Source: Ignelater luminosus (Eukaryota; Arthropoda; Insecta; Coleoptera; Elateridae). Taken from it: 64,000 bases of DNA. Shown one piece after another: positions 1-12,600 of the stretch (position 1 is its first letter; the number at the start of each line of letters is the position of its first letter). The notes below the pieces were generated by a model, which saw only the letters and a list, made by a program, of their open reading frames with translations, ran no database searches and was not told where the DNA came from. Where the stretch lies: positions 62,001 through 126,000 of the forward strand of contig VTPC01000956.1 of assembly GCA_011009095.1 (NCBI GenBank). The letters are read 5' to 3'. Made by a program: the position numbers and the translations under genes.

Positions 1-2150
1 ATCCAATATGCTAGTTTTCGTTAATTTTTATTTTCACAGTTACTAAAAATTTAATTTCTTGCCTTAATCTAGATGATTGGAATATTGCCCAAACTGTTTA
101 GAATTAATCAAGTAACTGTAGAAAAATCAAAATTCAAATTACATATGTTTTATAAGTACATACTAATGATCTAAACTTTCAAAAGCTCATTACTTCATTT
201 TTTTAAATAGCACCTCATTGTGAGTAGGTGTAGGCCATTGAATTAAGAATTCCCTACAAATTTAATCCATACCATGTTAAGATTTTTGATCGACTTTTAT
301 TGAGAAAAAAGGTTTTAAGTAATAATTGTCAACAAATAAGGAACTTGAGGTCACATTACCTGAAACAAAAGAATGAAAAACAAAACATATTACAACTAGT
401 GTATTGGTTTGAGAATTCTACATAGAATCAAAATGTGTAAGAATATACCGGGTGTCCAATTTAAAATGGGAATTTCATTAAAATTTGTTTATAAATATAA
501 ATAAAGAAATTATAAGTCTGTACCTATGACCTTGATCACCTGGTATACCGATAACAAAAGATGAATACAAGTCACGTTTAACTTCTGCAATTACATGATT
601 ACTTCTACTACTGCTTGACACTAGCATTCATTTGATTAACTCCACCTTTAAGCAAATGTCACACTACACATTGCTACCATAATTCAATTCAACTTCAAAA
701 GGTAATACATAGATAACATCACTTAAAATGTGCATGCATGTTTTTGTCACTCTCTGCATTTGTAAAAAACAAGCTATTGGTTTGGAAAAAACCAAAAAAT
801 AGTAATGATAGTAACATTAAAGAGACGTTCTGTCTGTGTGGGTGTCAAAGTTTCTTGTCTTTAATTAAACTTCAGACACCCTGTATCTCGAAAATGGTGC
901 ACTTTAGGGAAAGAAGTTGTATATAACAAAAAAGGCTTAGTTTTGGTAAAGAAATGTCCACTCATTTCCAAGACACCCTGTATATTATTACACTGATACA
1001 CTTAATTCCTTTGCGTTCAATTTATTTGACAAAAAAAATTATATCTTGCTTACAATCACTATTTTTATTGTTATAATTATTTACAGCAATATAAAATAAA
1101 CTGTACAGTTAAACATATTTATTACAAAACACCAATATTTTTTTCAAAGATAAATTTGGTCAGATTGACGAAACTACCAGATTGCAAGCCAGCCAACAAA
1201 GAAATTTTAACACTAGAATGTTTAAGCTTTAATTTGACATTAAATTTATCCTTTAACTTCAAAATCCACCCCTGTATTTAATCAGACTATGTTACCCTCT
1301 AAGATACAATGTGGCTGACCAAATTTTTTTATGTTTTATTAATCAAGTTCTACTAAATAAAAAAAAGTATCATTAATTACCTAAATAAAAATTAAGCCCA
1401 AAACAAGGAACGATTCTCTCTCATCCACATAATGCACCAAGATATGTCTAGGCCAACAAACATTTCTTGTGTCTACCAATAGTCAACTTTTACTACAAAA
1501 AGAAAATTACTCTAACTCTTTGACGTAAGTATTTTTGCAGCTGCTGCCTGCTCTACTACTTTTTTTTTAATTAACGATTCTTGGAAAACTCTTAGAAGTC
1601 CCTTGGCTCTTCCTATACTGCTTGCTTAGCAACCAATAAGGATTATAATATAAACAGTATCATGTAATATTTACAATTTGCAAAAGGAAAATTTACTTGC
1701 TATACTTCTACAAGTCATGTTAATTGTTGTAATAGATATTACCACAGTAAGTTATTTTAAAATAGTTTTTTCTAAAATTTTTCTTTATATAGCAACATAT
1801 TCTAAACATTGTATAATGCACTAAAAATCTTATTGCTATTCTCGACAGAAAGATATCAACTTAACTTCTTGTTTGTGACATAAAGTTGTCATTTGTCAAG
1901 GATTGAGGTTATTTTACTATTATTATTATTATTATGCAGATTTAAATGGGTCTTTTGAGTTCTAGTGTGGTTCTAGTTCTTTAGACAGTGGGCTTCTAAG
2001 AATTTCTTTATGATAAATACACTTATTACAATTCAGCCAAATAAATGGCCCTTAAAAAATAACTAAATTTGCAATGTAAATTACATTTATATACTAATGT
2101 TAAAGAAGTGCAGTAATTTAAACAATAATATAATCATTGATTAACCTTAC
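1..2150. other. non-coding stretch, 5' intron of a minus-strand gene or intergenic
   Basis: AT-rich DNA with no supported exon. It lies downstream of the splice donor of the coiled-coil gene at 2150, so it is probably intron. It contains the inverted-end repeat at 444-983 and an (ATT)n microsatellite at about 1916-1936. Further exons of the coiled-coil gene should lie here or beyond the left edge, but I could not place one. Confidence 0.5.
444..983. repeat. non-autonomous element with CAGGGTGTC-type ends
   Basis: The left end reads ATACCGGGTGTCC and the right end, reverse-complemented, reads ATACAGGGTGTC, so the segment has short inverted ends. A second ACACCCTGTA end lies inside at about 875-886, which suggests a composite or nested copy. 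No open frame is convincing. Similar ends recur near 15695, 32743 and 35165. Confidence 0.45.
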
Positions 2151-2594
2151 CTCGCAACCATTTTTTGCACTATTTCGTAACTTTTCTTCCAACATTAAAA
2201 CTCTTTCAGTAGCTTCCGATTCGAGTTCCTCTACAGTTTTAACTAACATTTCATTTTGTTCTGTTAAATCTCGTATCCATTCATGTTGTAAATCGAGTTT
2301 GGCCTGCAACCAAAATTCAAATTTAGCGCTATTTATGTACTTTTTAAACGCCAACAAAAATCACATGGGCACACCCACTAAATATTTTGTACAGAAAAGA
2401 ATCTTATAGTTCACCTGTAAACCAGACACACAATCTCCTCCACCCTCGGCATCGATTTGTTTCATTTTATTCTCGTAGAGTTGTCTGAATTCCTTAATGA
2501 TTTCTAAGGTTTGTGTTTCTCCACATTTCTGATTGTTACCTATGGGATACTGACAAGCAGCCGGGCGACATGAGAGACTTTTATTTTTATTCAT
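2151..2594 (-). CDS. N-terminal exons of an unrecognised coiled-coil protein (partial gene)
   Basis: Two coding exons are visible. Exon 1 (2594 down to 2415, 60 codons) starts at MNKNKSLSC and ends at the donor CAG|GTGAAC. Exon 2 (2303 down to 2151, 51 codons) begins after the acceptor TTGCAG and ends at the strong donor GAG|GTAAGG. Both junctions are in phase 0, so the frame continues unbroken for 111 residues. The N-terminus is short and cysteine-bearing. From about residue 30 onward the sequence is charged and heptad-like (LTEQNEMLVKTVEELE), as in a coiled coil. An alternative start lies 7 codons upstream (2615). The remaining exons must lie to the left, probably outside the window. I do not recognise the family; a centrosomal, cytoskeletal or trafficking scaffold is possible, but that is only a guess from the coiled coil. 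Confidence 0.6.
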
Positions 2595-2615
2595 CTTTGG
2601 ATGCAAAATACACAA

Positions 2616-3797
2616 AAATTACGTGAAATTTGTAAATTTAAATTTTTGATAAAAAGTCCTATATTAAACTGTGAAGTGTCTTTCCATTATTTCTGATATT
2701 TTTTCCATAGCCTTCTACCCACTTCGACCATAACCCCACCACGACTTGATTCTTGTTCTACTTTTAAAACTTTACTGGCTTGTAAATTCTAAATTTTACT
2801 GCGTTTTAATAGAACGCTCGAAACTTGAACTTGAAAATGTAGGGAGTTGAATTCTAGAAATAAACTGAATTTCACCCATTCTATTATTATGATTATTATT
2901 AAACGTTAAAAACCAGTGGCGTATCACACGCGTAGCAAAGTAAAAAAAAAGGTCCACTCCACATTAAGCATGTTTGTTTTTCTGTAAAATACTTTTAAGT
3001 ACGAAATAAATGTAATTACCAATTAGAGATTAGTAGAATTAAAACTTCCTTATCATTGAGACTCCAAAACATATTGATTTTATAGCTTTGTTTATAGTTC
3101 AATGAGAATATAAATCTAGAAAATAGGCCAAGAATAATCACATAGGAACTCCTTTCACTTGCATGACCTCACACAATCTCAGTCAGTGCTCAAACATTAA
3201 TGTTTATAGCAATTATAAGTTGCTCTATTCTACCAAACAATTCAAGGTCCTGTTTGGCAGACTCATCTTTTATATTAATGAGTAATGACAAAAGTAAAGT
3301 ATTAAGATGGGAATTCTATTGTCTTTTAACTTATAAAATACTGATTTTGTTATTTTCTGAAAACAATTATTAGTAATTAATTATGTCCAATATCAAATTA
3401 CAAGTTGAAAGAATAAAAGTAAGCAAATGAAATAATATAAGAAAATACAAATGCACTACACATTTCTCCAAGTGACATACCTAGGTTCACATGTTCACTT
3501 ATTAGTAGGTATATACTGTAACAAAAGATTTAAAAAATGTAAGGTTTGGGAATAAAAGCTAGAAAAAGAAAACTAATACAGCTTAATGTTAATAAAATTA
3601 CTCAGGGATCTTTTTAGGCAAAACCTACTTTAAAAACCCAGCTGGGTTTTTAAAATTGGGAAGCTATAAATTAATTATGAAATTTTAATCACTACTATAC
3701 ACTTAAAAACAGGCAAACTAATGGTTAAAAGATTTATTTACAAACATTTGTTTTTGGCCTTTTAACAATAAATTAGGTCATTTTAATAATATAACTA
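2616..3797. other. intergenic stretch with one perfect palindrome
   Basis: This is the upstream side of the coiled-coil gene, so its promoter should be at the left end. I see no gene. A CAGTGGCGTA motif at about 2912, common at the ends of insect repeats, hints at a repeat fragment. A perfect 26-bp palindrome sits at 3629-3654. Confidence 0.5.
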
Positions 3798-5090
3798 CGA
3801 GGGCTGTTTGACGGAAGTGTGACATTTCAATAAAAAACAGGTTTAGTCTAGATTTTTTTTATTATTTTTCAACATAGTTCCCTTCAAGTGCTACACACTT
3901 AGTCCAACGACTTTCCAATTTCTTTAAGCCGTCTGAGAAATGTTCTTTTGGCAACTCGTCAAAATAGGCCTCCGTTGCAGCAATAACCTCTGCATTTGAT
4001 GTGAATTTTTTTCCTGCGAGAGATTTTTTCAAATTCGGAAATAAAAAAAAGTCGCTTGGGGCCAGATCCGGTGAGTATGGTGGATGGGGAAGCAATTCGT
4101 AGCGTAATTGTACCAATTTAGCGGTCGCAATTGCGGATGAATGAGATGGGGCGTTGTCGTGATGAAAGAGCACTTTCTTACGTGCCAAATGTGGGCGTTT
4201 CTTCTTTAAGATAACATCAAAACGGGTCAATAAATCAGCATAATATTGGCCAGTTATTGTTTTACCCCTTTCCAAATAGTCAATATGGATTATGCCTTTA
4301 GAATCCCAAAAAATAGTCGCCATAACCTTATTAGCCGAGTGACCAATTTTAGTCTTCTTTGGTGCACGTTCGTCTGGTGAAATCCACTGTTTCGACTGTT
4401 CCTTTGTCTCAGGGGTGTGGTGGTGGATCCAGGTTTCGTCAACAGTCACATATCGGCGAAAAAACTCAACTGGATTACGTTGTAACATGACCAAACATTG
4501 ATTTGAAAGTTGAACACGAATTCTCATTTGGTCCACTGTGAGTAATCGCGGCACCCATCTTGCTGATACCTTTTTCATATGCAAATGTTCGTGTAAAATA
4601 TTATGCACCCGTTCGATTGAGATGCCAACAGCATCAACTATCTCGCGCACTTTCAAACGTCGATCAGCCATTACCATATTATGGATTTTGTCAACGATTT
4701 CCTTAGTAGTGACCGTTTGTAAGGGCCCGGGGCGTTCACCATCGTCAGTGCTCATACGGCCAGTTTTAAATGAATTAAACCACTTGGAAACCATTCCATG
4801 CGATGGAGCAGATTCACCGTAATATTTCCGTAATTTCTCCTCAGTTTCTTTCACTGTTTTTCCACGTAAAAAATAATGTTTAATTAAAACACGAAATTCA
4901 CGTTTTTCCATATTTACAAAATAGCACAAACTTAATTGATTTCTATAACTGTCAAATGTATACTATTTCACAGATTGACATGAAATTTGGAGGTTAAGCC
5001 TCTAAAAGACTGACGTATATGCTAATGTTTTCGATTTACCGATATCAGCGCCATCTAGCGGAAAGTCACGCTTCCGTCAAACAGCCCTCG
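3798..5090. mobile_element. full-length mariner element with TIRs and TA duplication
   Basis: The element is 1293 bp, the usual mariner size. It has near-perfect terminal inverted repeats of about 26 bp beginning CGAGGGCTGTTTGACGGAAG, and is flanked by TA at 3796-3797 and 5091-5092. One transposase frame on the minus strand fills the interior. Intact ends, a clean TA duplication and an open frame together indicate a young copy. The exact mariner subfamily cannot be assigned without alignment. Confidence 0.95.
3862..4911 (-). CDS. mariner transposase, uninterrupted, DD34D
   Basis: A 349-residue cut-and-paste transposase that acts on the flanking TIRs. The start chosen is MEKREFR, which matches the usual family N-terminus; the open frame extends six codons further upstream. 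The N-terminal third is the paired helix-turn-helix DNA-binding region. The WVPRLLT motif corresponds to the mariner WVPHEL linker. The catalytic triad is complete: first D in VTVDETW, second D in HHDNAPSH, third D in [10 protein letters not shown] count 34 residues between the second and third D, which is the mariner signature. Length is as expected (about 345 aa) and there is no internal stop. This is the only transposase in the window with no visible damage, so it could still be active, though expression and activity cannot be judged from sequence. Confidence 0.95.
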   Translation of the reverse strand: MEKREFRVLIKHYFLRGKTVKETEEKLRKYYGESAPSHGMVSKWFNSFKTGRMSTDDGERPGPLQTVTTKEIVDKIHNMVMADRRLKVREIVDAVGISIERVHNILHEHLHMKKVSARWVPRLLTVDQMRIRVQLSNQCLVMLQRNPVEFFRRYVTVDETWIHHHTPETKEQSKQWISPDERAPKKTKIGHSANKVMATIFWDSKGIIHIDYLERGKTITGQYYADLLTRFDVILKKKRPHLARKKVLFHHDNAPSHSSAIATAKLVQLRYELLPHPPYSPDLAPSDFFLFPNLKKSLAGKKFTSNAEVIAATEAYFDELPKEHFSDGLKKLESRWTKCVALEGNYVEK

Positions 5091-5170
5091 TATGTATAAA
5101 AGAATAGACAATCTTTTATAAAATAAGCAACCCGTCTAATTTAAAGTAAGAACAAAAGAAAATAAATAAA

Positions 5171-5262
5171 GACAAAAATTAATATTGTCCTCCCCACAAT
5201 AAAAGTATCAAAAATCTGCGCAAGCATTGACTATCATACTTCCATGGATATTAATTTTTGTC
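5171..5262. repeat. small inverted repeat, 15-bp perfect arms
   Basis: GACAAAAATTAATAT at 5171-5185 is the exact reverse complement of 5248-5262, with a 62-bp loop. It could be a miniature element relic or chance in AT-rich DNA. Confidence 0.4.
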
Positions 5263-6799
5263 TTTTTTGAACCAATAAACCCCACTATCAGTTGTTAGAA
5301 CAACCTTTTATTTTATATAAAAGGTTTATAGTTTTCCTATTTGGAAATTTTTAATTTAACAAAAGAAAACTTGATTGTGAATTACATCACTAATTAATAA
5401 TACAAAAAACTCACTTATAAAACCCAAAAATGTTCAATGGGCTAATTTTTTCCAAACCTGGGTTCTTATGAGGAACTGGGTTGCCAAACATCTTCCATGC
5501 TAGAGTTCATCAACTTCTTGATACATTTTTATGATCACACAGTTGGCAATAGCATCATGCAAACTCCCATAAAAAATATATTGCATTGTACACATTATCT
5601 GACAGTCAAGTATAGTATCGTAAACCCTACAGGAACTGACCAGCAGACCATAACTCCTTCATCTTTCCAGGTTGGAATTGTTATACTAATTCTTTTATTT
5701 AAATTACTCAAAAAACTTACTTTTGAAGGATGGTAGTTTCGTCCTGAAACACTCTTATTATAAATTAATATTAAATAAATAATTGAAAAACTTTTAGTCT
5801 TTCCCATGAAATGTTTTATTTAATATTAATTTATTTCAACCACCCACTATGAAGAATTTCATACCTTTATACTTCAATTTATTTCAAAGATACTGTATGA
5901 ACAATTGCACATAAAATTCATTTCGCTATCAGGCATCTCTTTGAAAATGTAGGAAGTCCAAAAGATGTTAAATTTACACACTTGTCTCTCAAATTAGAAC
6001 GCATGTAAACCTTGATTGTTATTGTATTATACTGCATACCCCAAAAATAAAACAAACTTCTCAGTGCAATCCTGGGGTACTTCTGATACCTACTTAGGAG
6101 GATTTAATAATTCAATGCATACAGTGATCCACGCACATTGATATAAGTTTAATTCTGGAGCAATCCAATTAATTGAATGGTGAAAGTATAGGCGCTAGAC
6201 GTCATTTGGGATATTACAACCTAACTTTTTACTTTGCTTACTATTGTTTATGTTGTTACAATGTCATGGTCAAATTACTCTAAAACGTAGTGGTAATTTC
6301 TTATGTTACCAACTGAAACAAAGCAATACCAAGCAATTTGTTTACATTAAACGCTCTATTATTACTTTAGGCGCTAATGTTTAAGATTACGGTTAGATTA
6401 AAGATTGTTTTTGAACTGTACTACCAACTCACACAAACATCAAACTTCTAGTTAACCTTGCTAAAGAAGCTACAATTATTTACAGTATAAGTGATTATCA
6501 TTATTTGTGTTCTTCTCAGACATATTTTACAAAATATTCAATTGTTTATACATACATTTTATTAGTTTGTAGTTCTAAACTAAAGAATAAATAATTTTAT
6601 CAAGCATTAAACATAAAGGAGTCAAGTGCTCTTATTTTATAACTATAAATAGTTTTTTAAAACTCTACACGTAACAATGTTAAAATAAGCATCATTATTA
6701 ACTCAGTAGATGTTAATTTCTAAACAAGAAAGAACTTTTATAAAGAGCGTATTTTTTTCATACAATGAAGTTTTTGACTCGTTACACCTATTCCGGAGT

Positions 6800-6898
6800 C
6801 GAGCCAGGGACACACTGTATATATTTTGTTACAAGTGACTTTGAAAATGGCAGAGATATTGGCTTGTTCCATCTCTTGTGGGACACACTGTATAAAAA
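6800..6898. repeat. paired GGGACACACTGTATA repeat ends
   Basis: GGGACACACTGTATA occurs twice in direct orientation about 75 bp apart. The same terminal motif (ACAGTGTGTCC in the other orientation) bounds the large foldback at 60580-61056, so these look like truncated ends of that family. Confidence 0.4.
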
Positions 6899-7139
6899 AC
6901 TTTAGAAATTTTGTTAAACAATATAACTAAACTAGATTTTTAGCAAGAACTACTACCACAACCGCTATTGCAATTAAATAATTTGTTATGCTAAATTACG
7001 TAGGTTTCTGTAAAACTAATATTTTGCTTTTACAATACAATCCATTTGAACATCTATCATTTCTTACATTGATTGTATCATAGCTTTATACCTTTAAAAG
7101 AATTTTCAGTTGTCTTTCAAAAAGTCATTTTCTGCAGAT

Positions 7140-7320
7140 TCCATCTTTCTTCACGAATGCAGATCCTTCCCACGAACATCTTTTTTCAAATTTGAAAACA
7201 GGTAATAGCTCCTTGGATTCAGATTTTAGTTTCTGCAACTCCTCTTCGGCCACAGATTGTATTGCAACTCAAGCTATGCAATTCGATGAAATGCCCTGCA
7301 AGAATAAGACTCTGCACTAA
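7140..7320 (-). pseudogene. possible mariner transposase remnant
   Basis: On the minus strand one frame reads SYYLFSNLKKDVRGK, which resembles the conserved mariner segment after the third catalytic aspartate (DY.LF.NLKKDL.G). Stops surround it, and no TIRs or other catalytic motifs are visible. It is a very decayed fragment at best. Confidence 0.3.
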
Positions 7321-8349
7321 CTTTATTTCTTTTAGTATTTGATAAATTTCCAGACCTGTAAGCATAAATTCTTTGACTTTTTTGTACGTTTTTTTCAGTT
7401 ACCAATATGGTTTAAGGCCTTCCAATGTATTCATTGTCTTCTATGAGTTGTCAGTCCTGATAGAAAAGAGGGGTACAATATTTAACTGTCAAATGTGATA
7501 GCCCAGGCAGGGTATGTTTCCTAACAAATCCTCAAAAATTCCTTTGGCTCTTTCCTCTTGTTTCACAAACAGCTTTATCACTGTATGATATTCAAATTTT
7601 AAAAGTTTTCAAACCACTCATCATTTTATTCATTTAGTCATTACTTACTAATCACATGATTTGTTTATAAATATTTACATGACATATTAAGACATGTATG
7701 CTTGTGTCACAGTAAAATGGGTTTTGAAAAATTCCTCTTTCTATGCGAGGCTGATTTATTTTCAAACTCATGTATGTATAATCAAAGCAATTTGCCATCT
7801 AAAGAAATGAAAAACATGCACAGCCAAGTGAAAGAAAATAATTAAAACACTTAAACAGTGCAAATTATGAAGGACTGAACAGAGGGAATATTTCTAATAA
7901 GGTTTTGCCAATTCGTGAAAACCAAACATACAAAAAAATAATACTGTAATTACCAGAGCATGAATCAATTTAATGAAAACAAAAGAAATTTTTAAGATTG
8001 GTAGGGTTGAACAAGAATTTAGAAACGCAAAAAAAATTTATTTTAGAAATTATGTGCACTCCTAAAAAAAGATAATGATAAGAAGTAAAAACACCACCTG
8101 TAAGTTTTCTGTAACGACAAGATTACAGTGGATTAAAACAACCACAAACAGATGGTTAATACAAAATACAATTTGTATTGTGCAACTTCACAGTATTTCT
8201 TTAATCTTTATCATGTTCATTTAAATTTATTGCTACTTTTGCATGTTTTTTTGATGGTCAGTGAAGTCTCATTGCAGGATTTTAAGCAAGTGTTTGTAGG
8301 AAAACACCTTCAAACATAAATTTATTTTTTTTTTGATTTAACAGTAGTA

Positions 8350-9982
8350 CAGTCAGTCAGTCAATTTAATATTCGGACAATACAGTAGGTGGAAAAATTA
8401 TAACAATAAAACACACAGTTTATATAGAAAATCAACTTTATTCAAATGTTAGGAAAATCCAAAACCTTTTCTAAACATTGCATAATAAAAAAACTGAATT
8501 TTTGAAAGAAAAGTCAATAATACAAAACTTATTAATAGAAACAGTAAAAATACATGTCAAATAAATATTCGGACAAGTAAAGAATATATGCTATATTGAA
8601 TGATCAGTAAGCGATAGGGTATCCATTATTTCTAATTACGGCTCGTAACCTTCGTGGTATGGATAAAATAACTTTTTTAATATACTGTTTATCCAGTTTT
8701 TCCCATTCTTCCATTAGCCTCTCTTTCAGCTGGGTTTTATTTGAAATAGTATGTTTTCTAAGCTGCACATCAAGTTCTTTCCATACATTCTCAATCGGAT
8801 TGAGATCTGGTGATTGAGCTGGGGTTGGAATAACTTGTGGGCAATTGTACAATAACCAAGATTTAACGTTAAACGCTGTATGTTTTGGATCATTATCCTG
8901 ATAAAATTTTAAATTTTCTGAAATATTTAATTTAGCTCCGCTATGAGGTAAATCTTTCTTCAATAAATTTAAATAAACCACTTGATCCATAATACCGTCT
9001 ATAAATACCAAATCTCTGGGACCAGAACTTGATATGCAGCACCATACCATCACGGAACCACCTCCGTACTTTACCGTTGGACATAAATTTTCCTTCTTCA
9101 GTTCTTCATTCTTCTTTCTCCACACACGTTTGTCCACCGGACCCAAAAACAGTGAACTTTGATTCATCACAGAAGATGACATTATCCCAGACAGTAGGAT
9201 CTTCTTTTTCGTACCTCCTTGCAAAGTTTAATCGTCGTGTTCTATCACGTTTATTTACAAACGGCTTTCGTCTTGCGATTCGGCTATTCTAACCATGCTT
9301 ATGAATGCAATTACTTATTGTTTGTGGATGTACGTTTATTCCATAATATTCTAATCATTCTGTTTTCAATTGCGGTGCACTTAATTTTGGATCTTTCCTC
9401 ACCATTTGTGTAATAAAACGTTGCATGTGTTGTTTCAATATTTGTGGTCGTCCACACTGAAGCTTAGAATGTATTCGATCTTCTTTTCTATAACGTTTTA
9501 TAATGTCTCCAACGGTGCTTTTACTCAATTTTAACATTTCCCCAATTGCTCGGTAGGTTTTTCCCTTCTCATAATGGAAAATTACTAGTTGTCTAACATC
9601 GAAACTAGTATTGTGCCCTTTTCTGCCCATGTTTTTACACTAAACTTTACTTGTCAGATAAACAACAACTAACTATTAATTTTACCCTGGCATTCGCTTT
9701 GCTTACTAAAATTCTGTTTACAAGATTGCAACTCGACATTTCCTACATTATCATTCAGTTTGTCCGAATATTATTTTGACTGTAATTTTTATAGCGTCTA
9801 CAAGAATTGCAGATTTTGCAGACATTATTAACGCCTATCAAATTTCGTTTGCGTGTAATAACCATTATAGAATAGAAGAATGTTGTTATCATGAAAAAGT
9901 TTATGGCGTATGCAAACTTTTTATCGTTATTTGCTAATATTGTTAACTATGCATATCGTCCGAATATTAAATTGACTGACTG
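8350..9982. mobile_element. Tc1-like element with IR/DR terminal structure
   Basis: The element is 1633 bp, flanked by TA (8348-8349 and 9983-9984). The outer ends are inverted: CAGTCAGTCAGTCAATTTAA at the left, and CAGTCAGTCAATTTAATATT on reversing the right end. Each terminal region also carries a second, inner copy of the ATATTCGGACAA motif: left inner at about 8557-8578, right inner at about 9757-9785. This spacing of about 200 bp is the IR/DR arrangement known from Sleeping Beauty-like Tc1 elements, where each end has two transposase-binding sites. The transposase inside is broken. Confidence 0.9.
8604..9630 (-). pseudogene. Tc1-family transposase, inactivated (DD34E)
   Basis: The N-terminal part (9630 down to about 9358) has a helix-turn-helix region (YRAIGEMLKLSKSTVGDIIK) and the GRP hinge. 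The same frame then runs on through a TGA at 9355-9357 and a TAG about 60 bp later. It reaches the first catalytic aspartate in VIFCDESKF at about 9180. A one-base shift near 9130 moves the rest into another frame, which carries KYGGGSVMVW, the second D (YQDNDPKHT) and the final E (SPDLNPIENVW). I count 34 residues between the second D and E, the Tc1 signature. Two in-frame stops plus one frameshift mean no functional protein, but all catalytic residues survive. Confidence 0.9.
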
Positions 9983-9984
9983 TA

Positions 9985-12600
9985 TATTAAAAAATAAGTT
10001 TCATAAGACGTTTTTAGTGCACACGTCCAAGTGGACAAGTGGGATAAAACATCTTATGAAATGAGTTTATACTATTTTCTCTATTGAGAAATTTAACTTC
10101 ATTATTTTTGAGAAAAGTAGTCAAAATAATATTTAGGAATCTTTTGGTATAAATTGCATAATTGTGGTAAGATTCTGTTGCTTAGGTAATAGTAACTGGC
10201 AATGACATAAATAATACATTTTTAGAGGTTATGTTGTTTATTTTTTTTCATTTTTTTTTAAGTTTGAGTTCAGGGACACTCAAATACTTAGTCATTGAAA
10301 AATCCAAAGTAGAAAAGATTCTTTTAGTTTTCAAAAAATTAAAAAGCTAGACATTATAAAACCTAATGCTGATAGCTTCATTCAATGAAAAATACCCCTA
10401 AAAATGATAAAAATTGTACCTACATCGATGACTTAAATGCTTTAAAACGTTTATCATTAAATCTGTTCAAGCTTTGGTAATTGCTCTAGTTATAATATAA
10501 ATAAATGTGGGTTTTTTGATCTAACAAATAACTATTGTATTGTAAAAAGAGTAATACAGGATATAGTGGTTTTTTTTGTGCTCAGTTTTTATGATTCAGA
10601 AAGATCATATTAACAATATTCCCAATTTACAATCGTTAATAATTCACACTGCGTATTTATAAAGCTGACATAACAGATCCATTCATTTCTTACGGCAGAT
10701 TACTAATTATCCAATCACTAATTACTAATACTTTTTGTCAATTATTTCTTCCCTCTTCTTTTTTTAAATCACAAACTTTATTTTGAGTATGATTTATTCC
10801 TGTACAATCTGTTTCTGTGCATACAGAATAATTATAATAATAACCATATATAAGCAAGCATAATAATCAAAATAATAATAAATTCATTTATATTCAAATA
10901 TATTATAATACAATTACTTAACTTACTGATAAAAACATCCACTCAGACCAAATATCAGCTTATTAATTTTTTTTTCATTTTAATTTTAAAACTTACTGTA
11001 CAGCCACCTTCACTACATGTACATCTACCAAATTACAGAATGTGATTTGAATGAAAATCAACTATAACAAATGAACTAGAGTTTATCAGTAACAACCAGC
11101 AGTTTTAATTCTATGTTTTTCTTTTATTATTTGTGTTTATATATTCAATACAGACAAAACTAAATAAATACACGTTTCTCATTTTAACATAAACTCTTTT
11201 TCACTAATTATAGCTGAAATTCGTTTGAATTGATAAATAATAAAAAATCCTACAGACGATAATTATTGTAAATTAATCGCTACTAAATTTATAAAGTTTT
11301 AAATTATTATCTTTTGATGTGAAACACCTTCAACTTTATTTAAGATATGGAATAATTTTAATAGAGAAGATAATTAAGAACAAAAACAGTGCATCACATC
11401 ATATTTTGTGAAATGTGTTTCAAAATGCATTATTTATACAGCTGCATTCACAAAAGTAACGGTTATTTAAAAAAAGAATCAAATCACAGCAATAGTACAA
11501 ATCATTTCAAAGAAAACTAAGAAAATCACACTATAAAAAGTTAATCTCTTTTAAAACATTGTTTATTTTAATTATTAAATCTAAGGATAACATATCTAAT
11601 TATCTAATTTTTTGTAAAGAAAAAAAAAACAAAATCCTAAACTACATATTATTACAACTTTGTTTAACCAACCATATTAAAATTTGATGGTTTAAAATAA
11701 CAAAAAATCACTATGTAAATTTTAACGTATAACACAAGATTAGGTTGTTTTGTTAAACAAAACATCACTTATCAAAAATGTTGCGTACATAACTTTGATT
11801 ATCGTACTTTTTTTTAAGTTTCACACTAATTAACGTATTAGACATACATTTATAAAATGACAACAATTACACATTACCATTTTGAAACATATTTCAAAAA
11901 AAAAAAAGAAAAACGAAAACATTTTAAAAAAATAAATAAGTAAAATTTTGAAACATGATTTTATAACTGTATATAAATCATTGTGGGAATATTAATATTA
12001 ATATTTTATTATTATAAACTTTGTATTAAATATTCACCCTCGATGCAGCGGGAAAAATTGAATTAAAAATGAAAACAAGATGCCGCGGAGCGAGAGGACG
12101 ATTTTGACTGTCAAATATTGAATAATAATAATAACAATAATAATAATGAATACAAGACGGATATATCCAGTAGTGACTAATTAATTCTTAAAGAAGTGCT
12201 AAGTGCTATTATAATAATATTAATATTATTTAAAAAATATGTTTTTGTTTTAAAAATAGTGTTCACACTTGCGCTAAAAATTGGTAGAAACGAACTGAAA
12301 ATATTTTTTATGTATAATATATATATATATATATATGTATATCCAACATTTGACAAGTTAAATCAGATCAGATTTTCTTAAACAACTAAACATTATAATA
12401 TCAGTCGATTTATCAATGTTTAGCAAATTAAGAAAACGATACATTTTATCATCGACATAATAGAGTTCATAATGTTGTTTTTGTTTTTAAAAGAAGGGCT
12501 TGTAATTCTGTATTATTACACTGATATATCACTAGAGCGCACCGGCGCAGTCCATTCCTTTATCAGATAACAGGGTCACTAGCCCAAAAACAGGAGGCCA
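9985..12600. other. intergenic and Rab5 3' flank, low complexity
   Basis: Very AT-rich. No gene is supported. It has (AAT)n at about 12121-12148 and (TA)n at about 12316-12338. The right end probably holds the Rab5 3' UTR, since the Rab5 stop codon is at 12601-12603, but I cannot pick its polyadenylation site. Confidence 0.5.

Larger units (their letters stand above)
5093..8347. other. long intergenic stretch, mostly without recognisable content
   Basis: No host exon is supported. It contains a small inverted repeat (5171-5185 with 5248-5262), two direct copies of GGGACACACTGTATA near 6806 and 6881 that resemble the ends of the foldback at 60580, and a weak mariner-like remnant at 7140-7320. 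The rest is AT-rich and unassigned. Confidence 0.5.

Noticed and set aside
4538..4822. Plus-strand open frame inside the mariner
   Set aside because: Shadow of the transposase on the other strand.
5497..5736. Plus-strand open frame of 79 codons
   Set aside because: No recognisable domain, AT-driven composition and no supporting splice signals.
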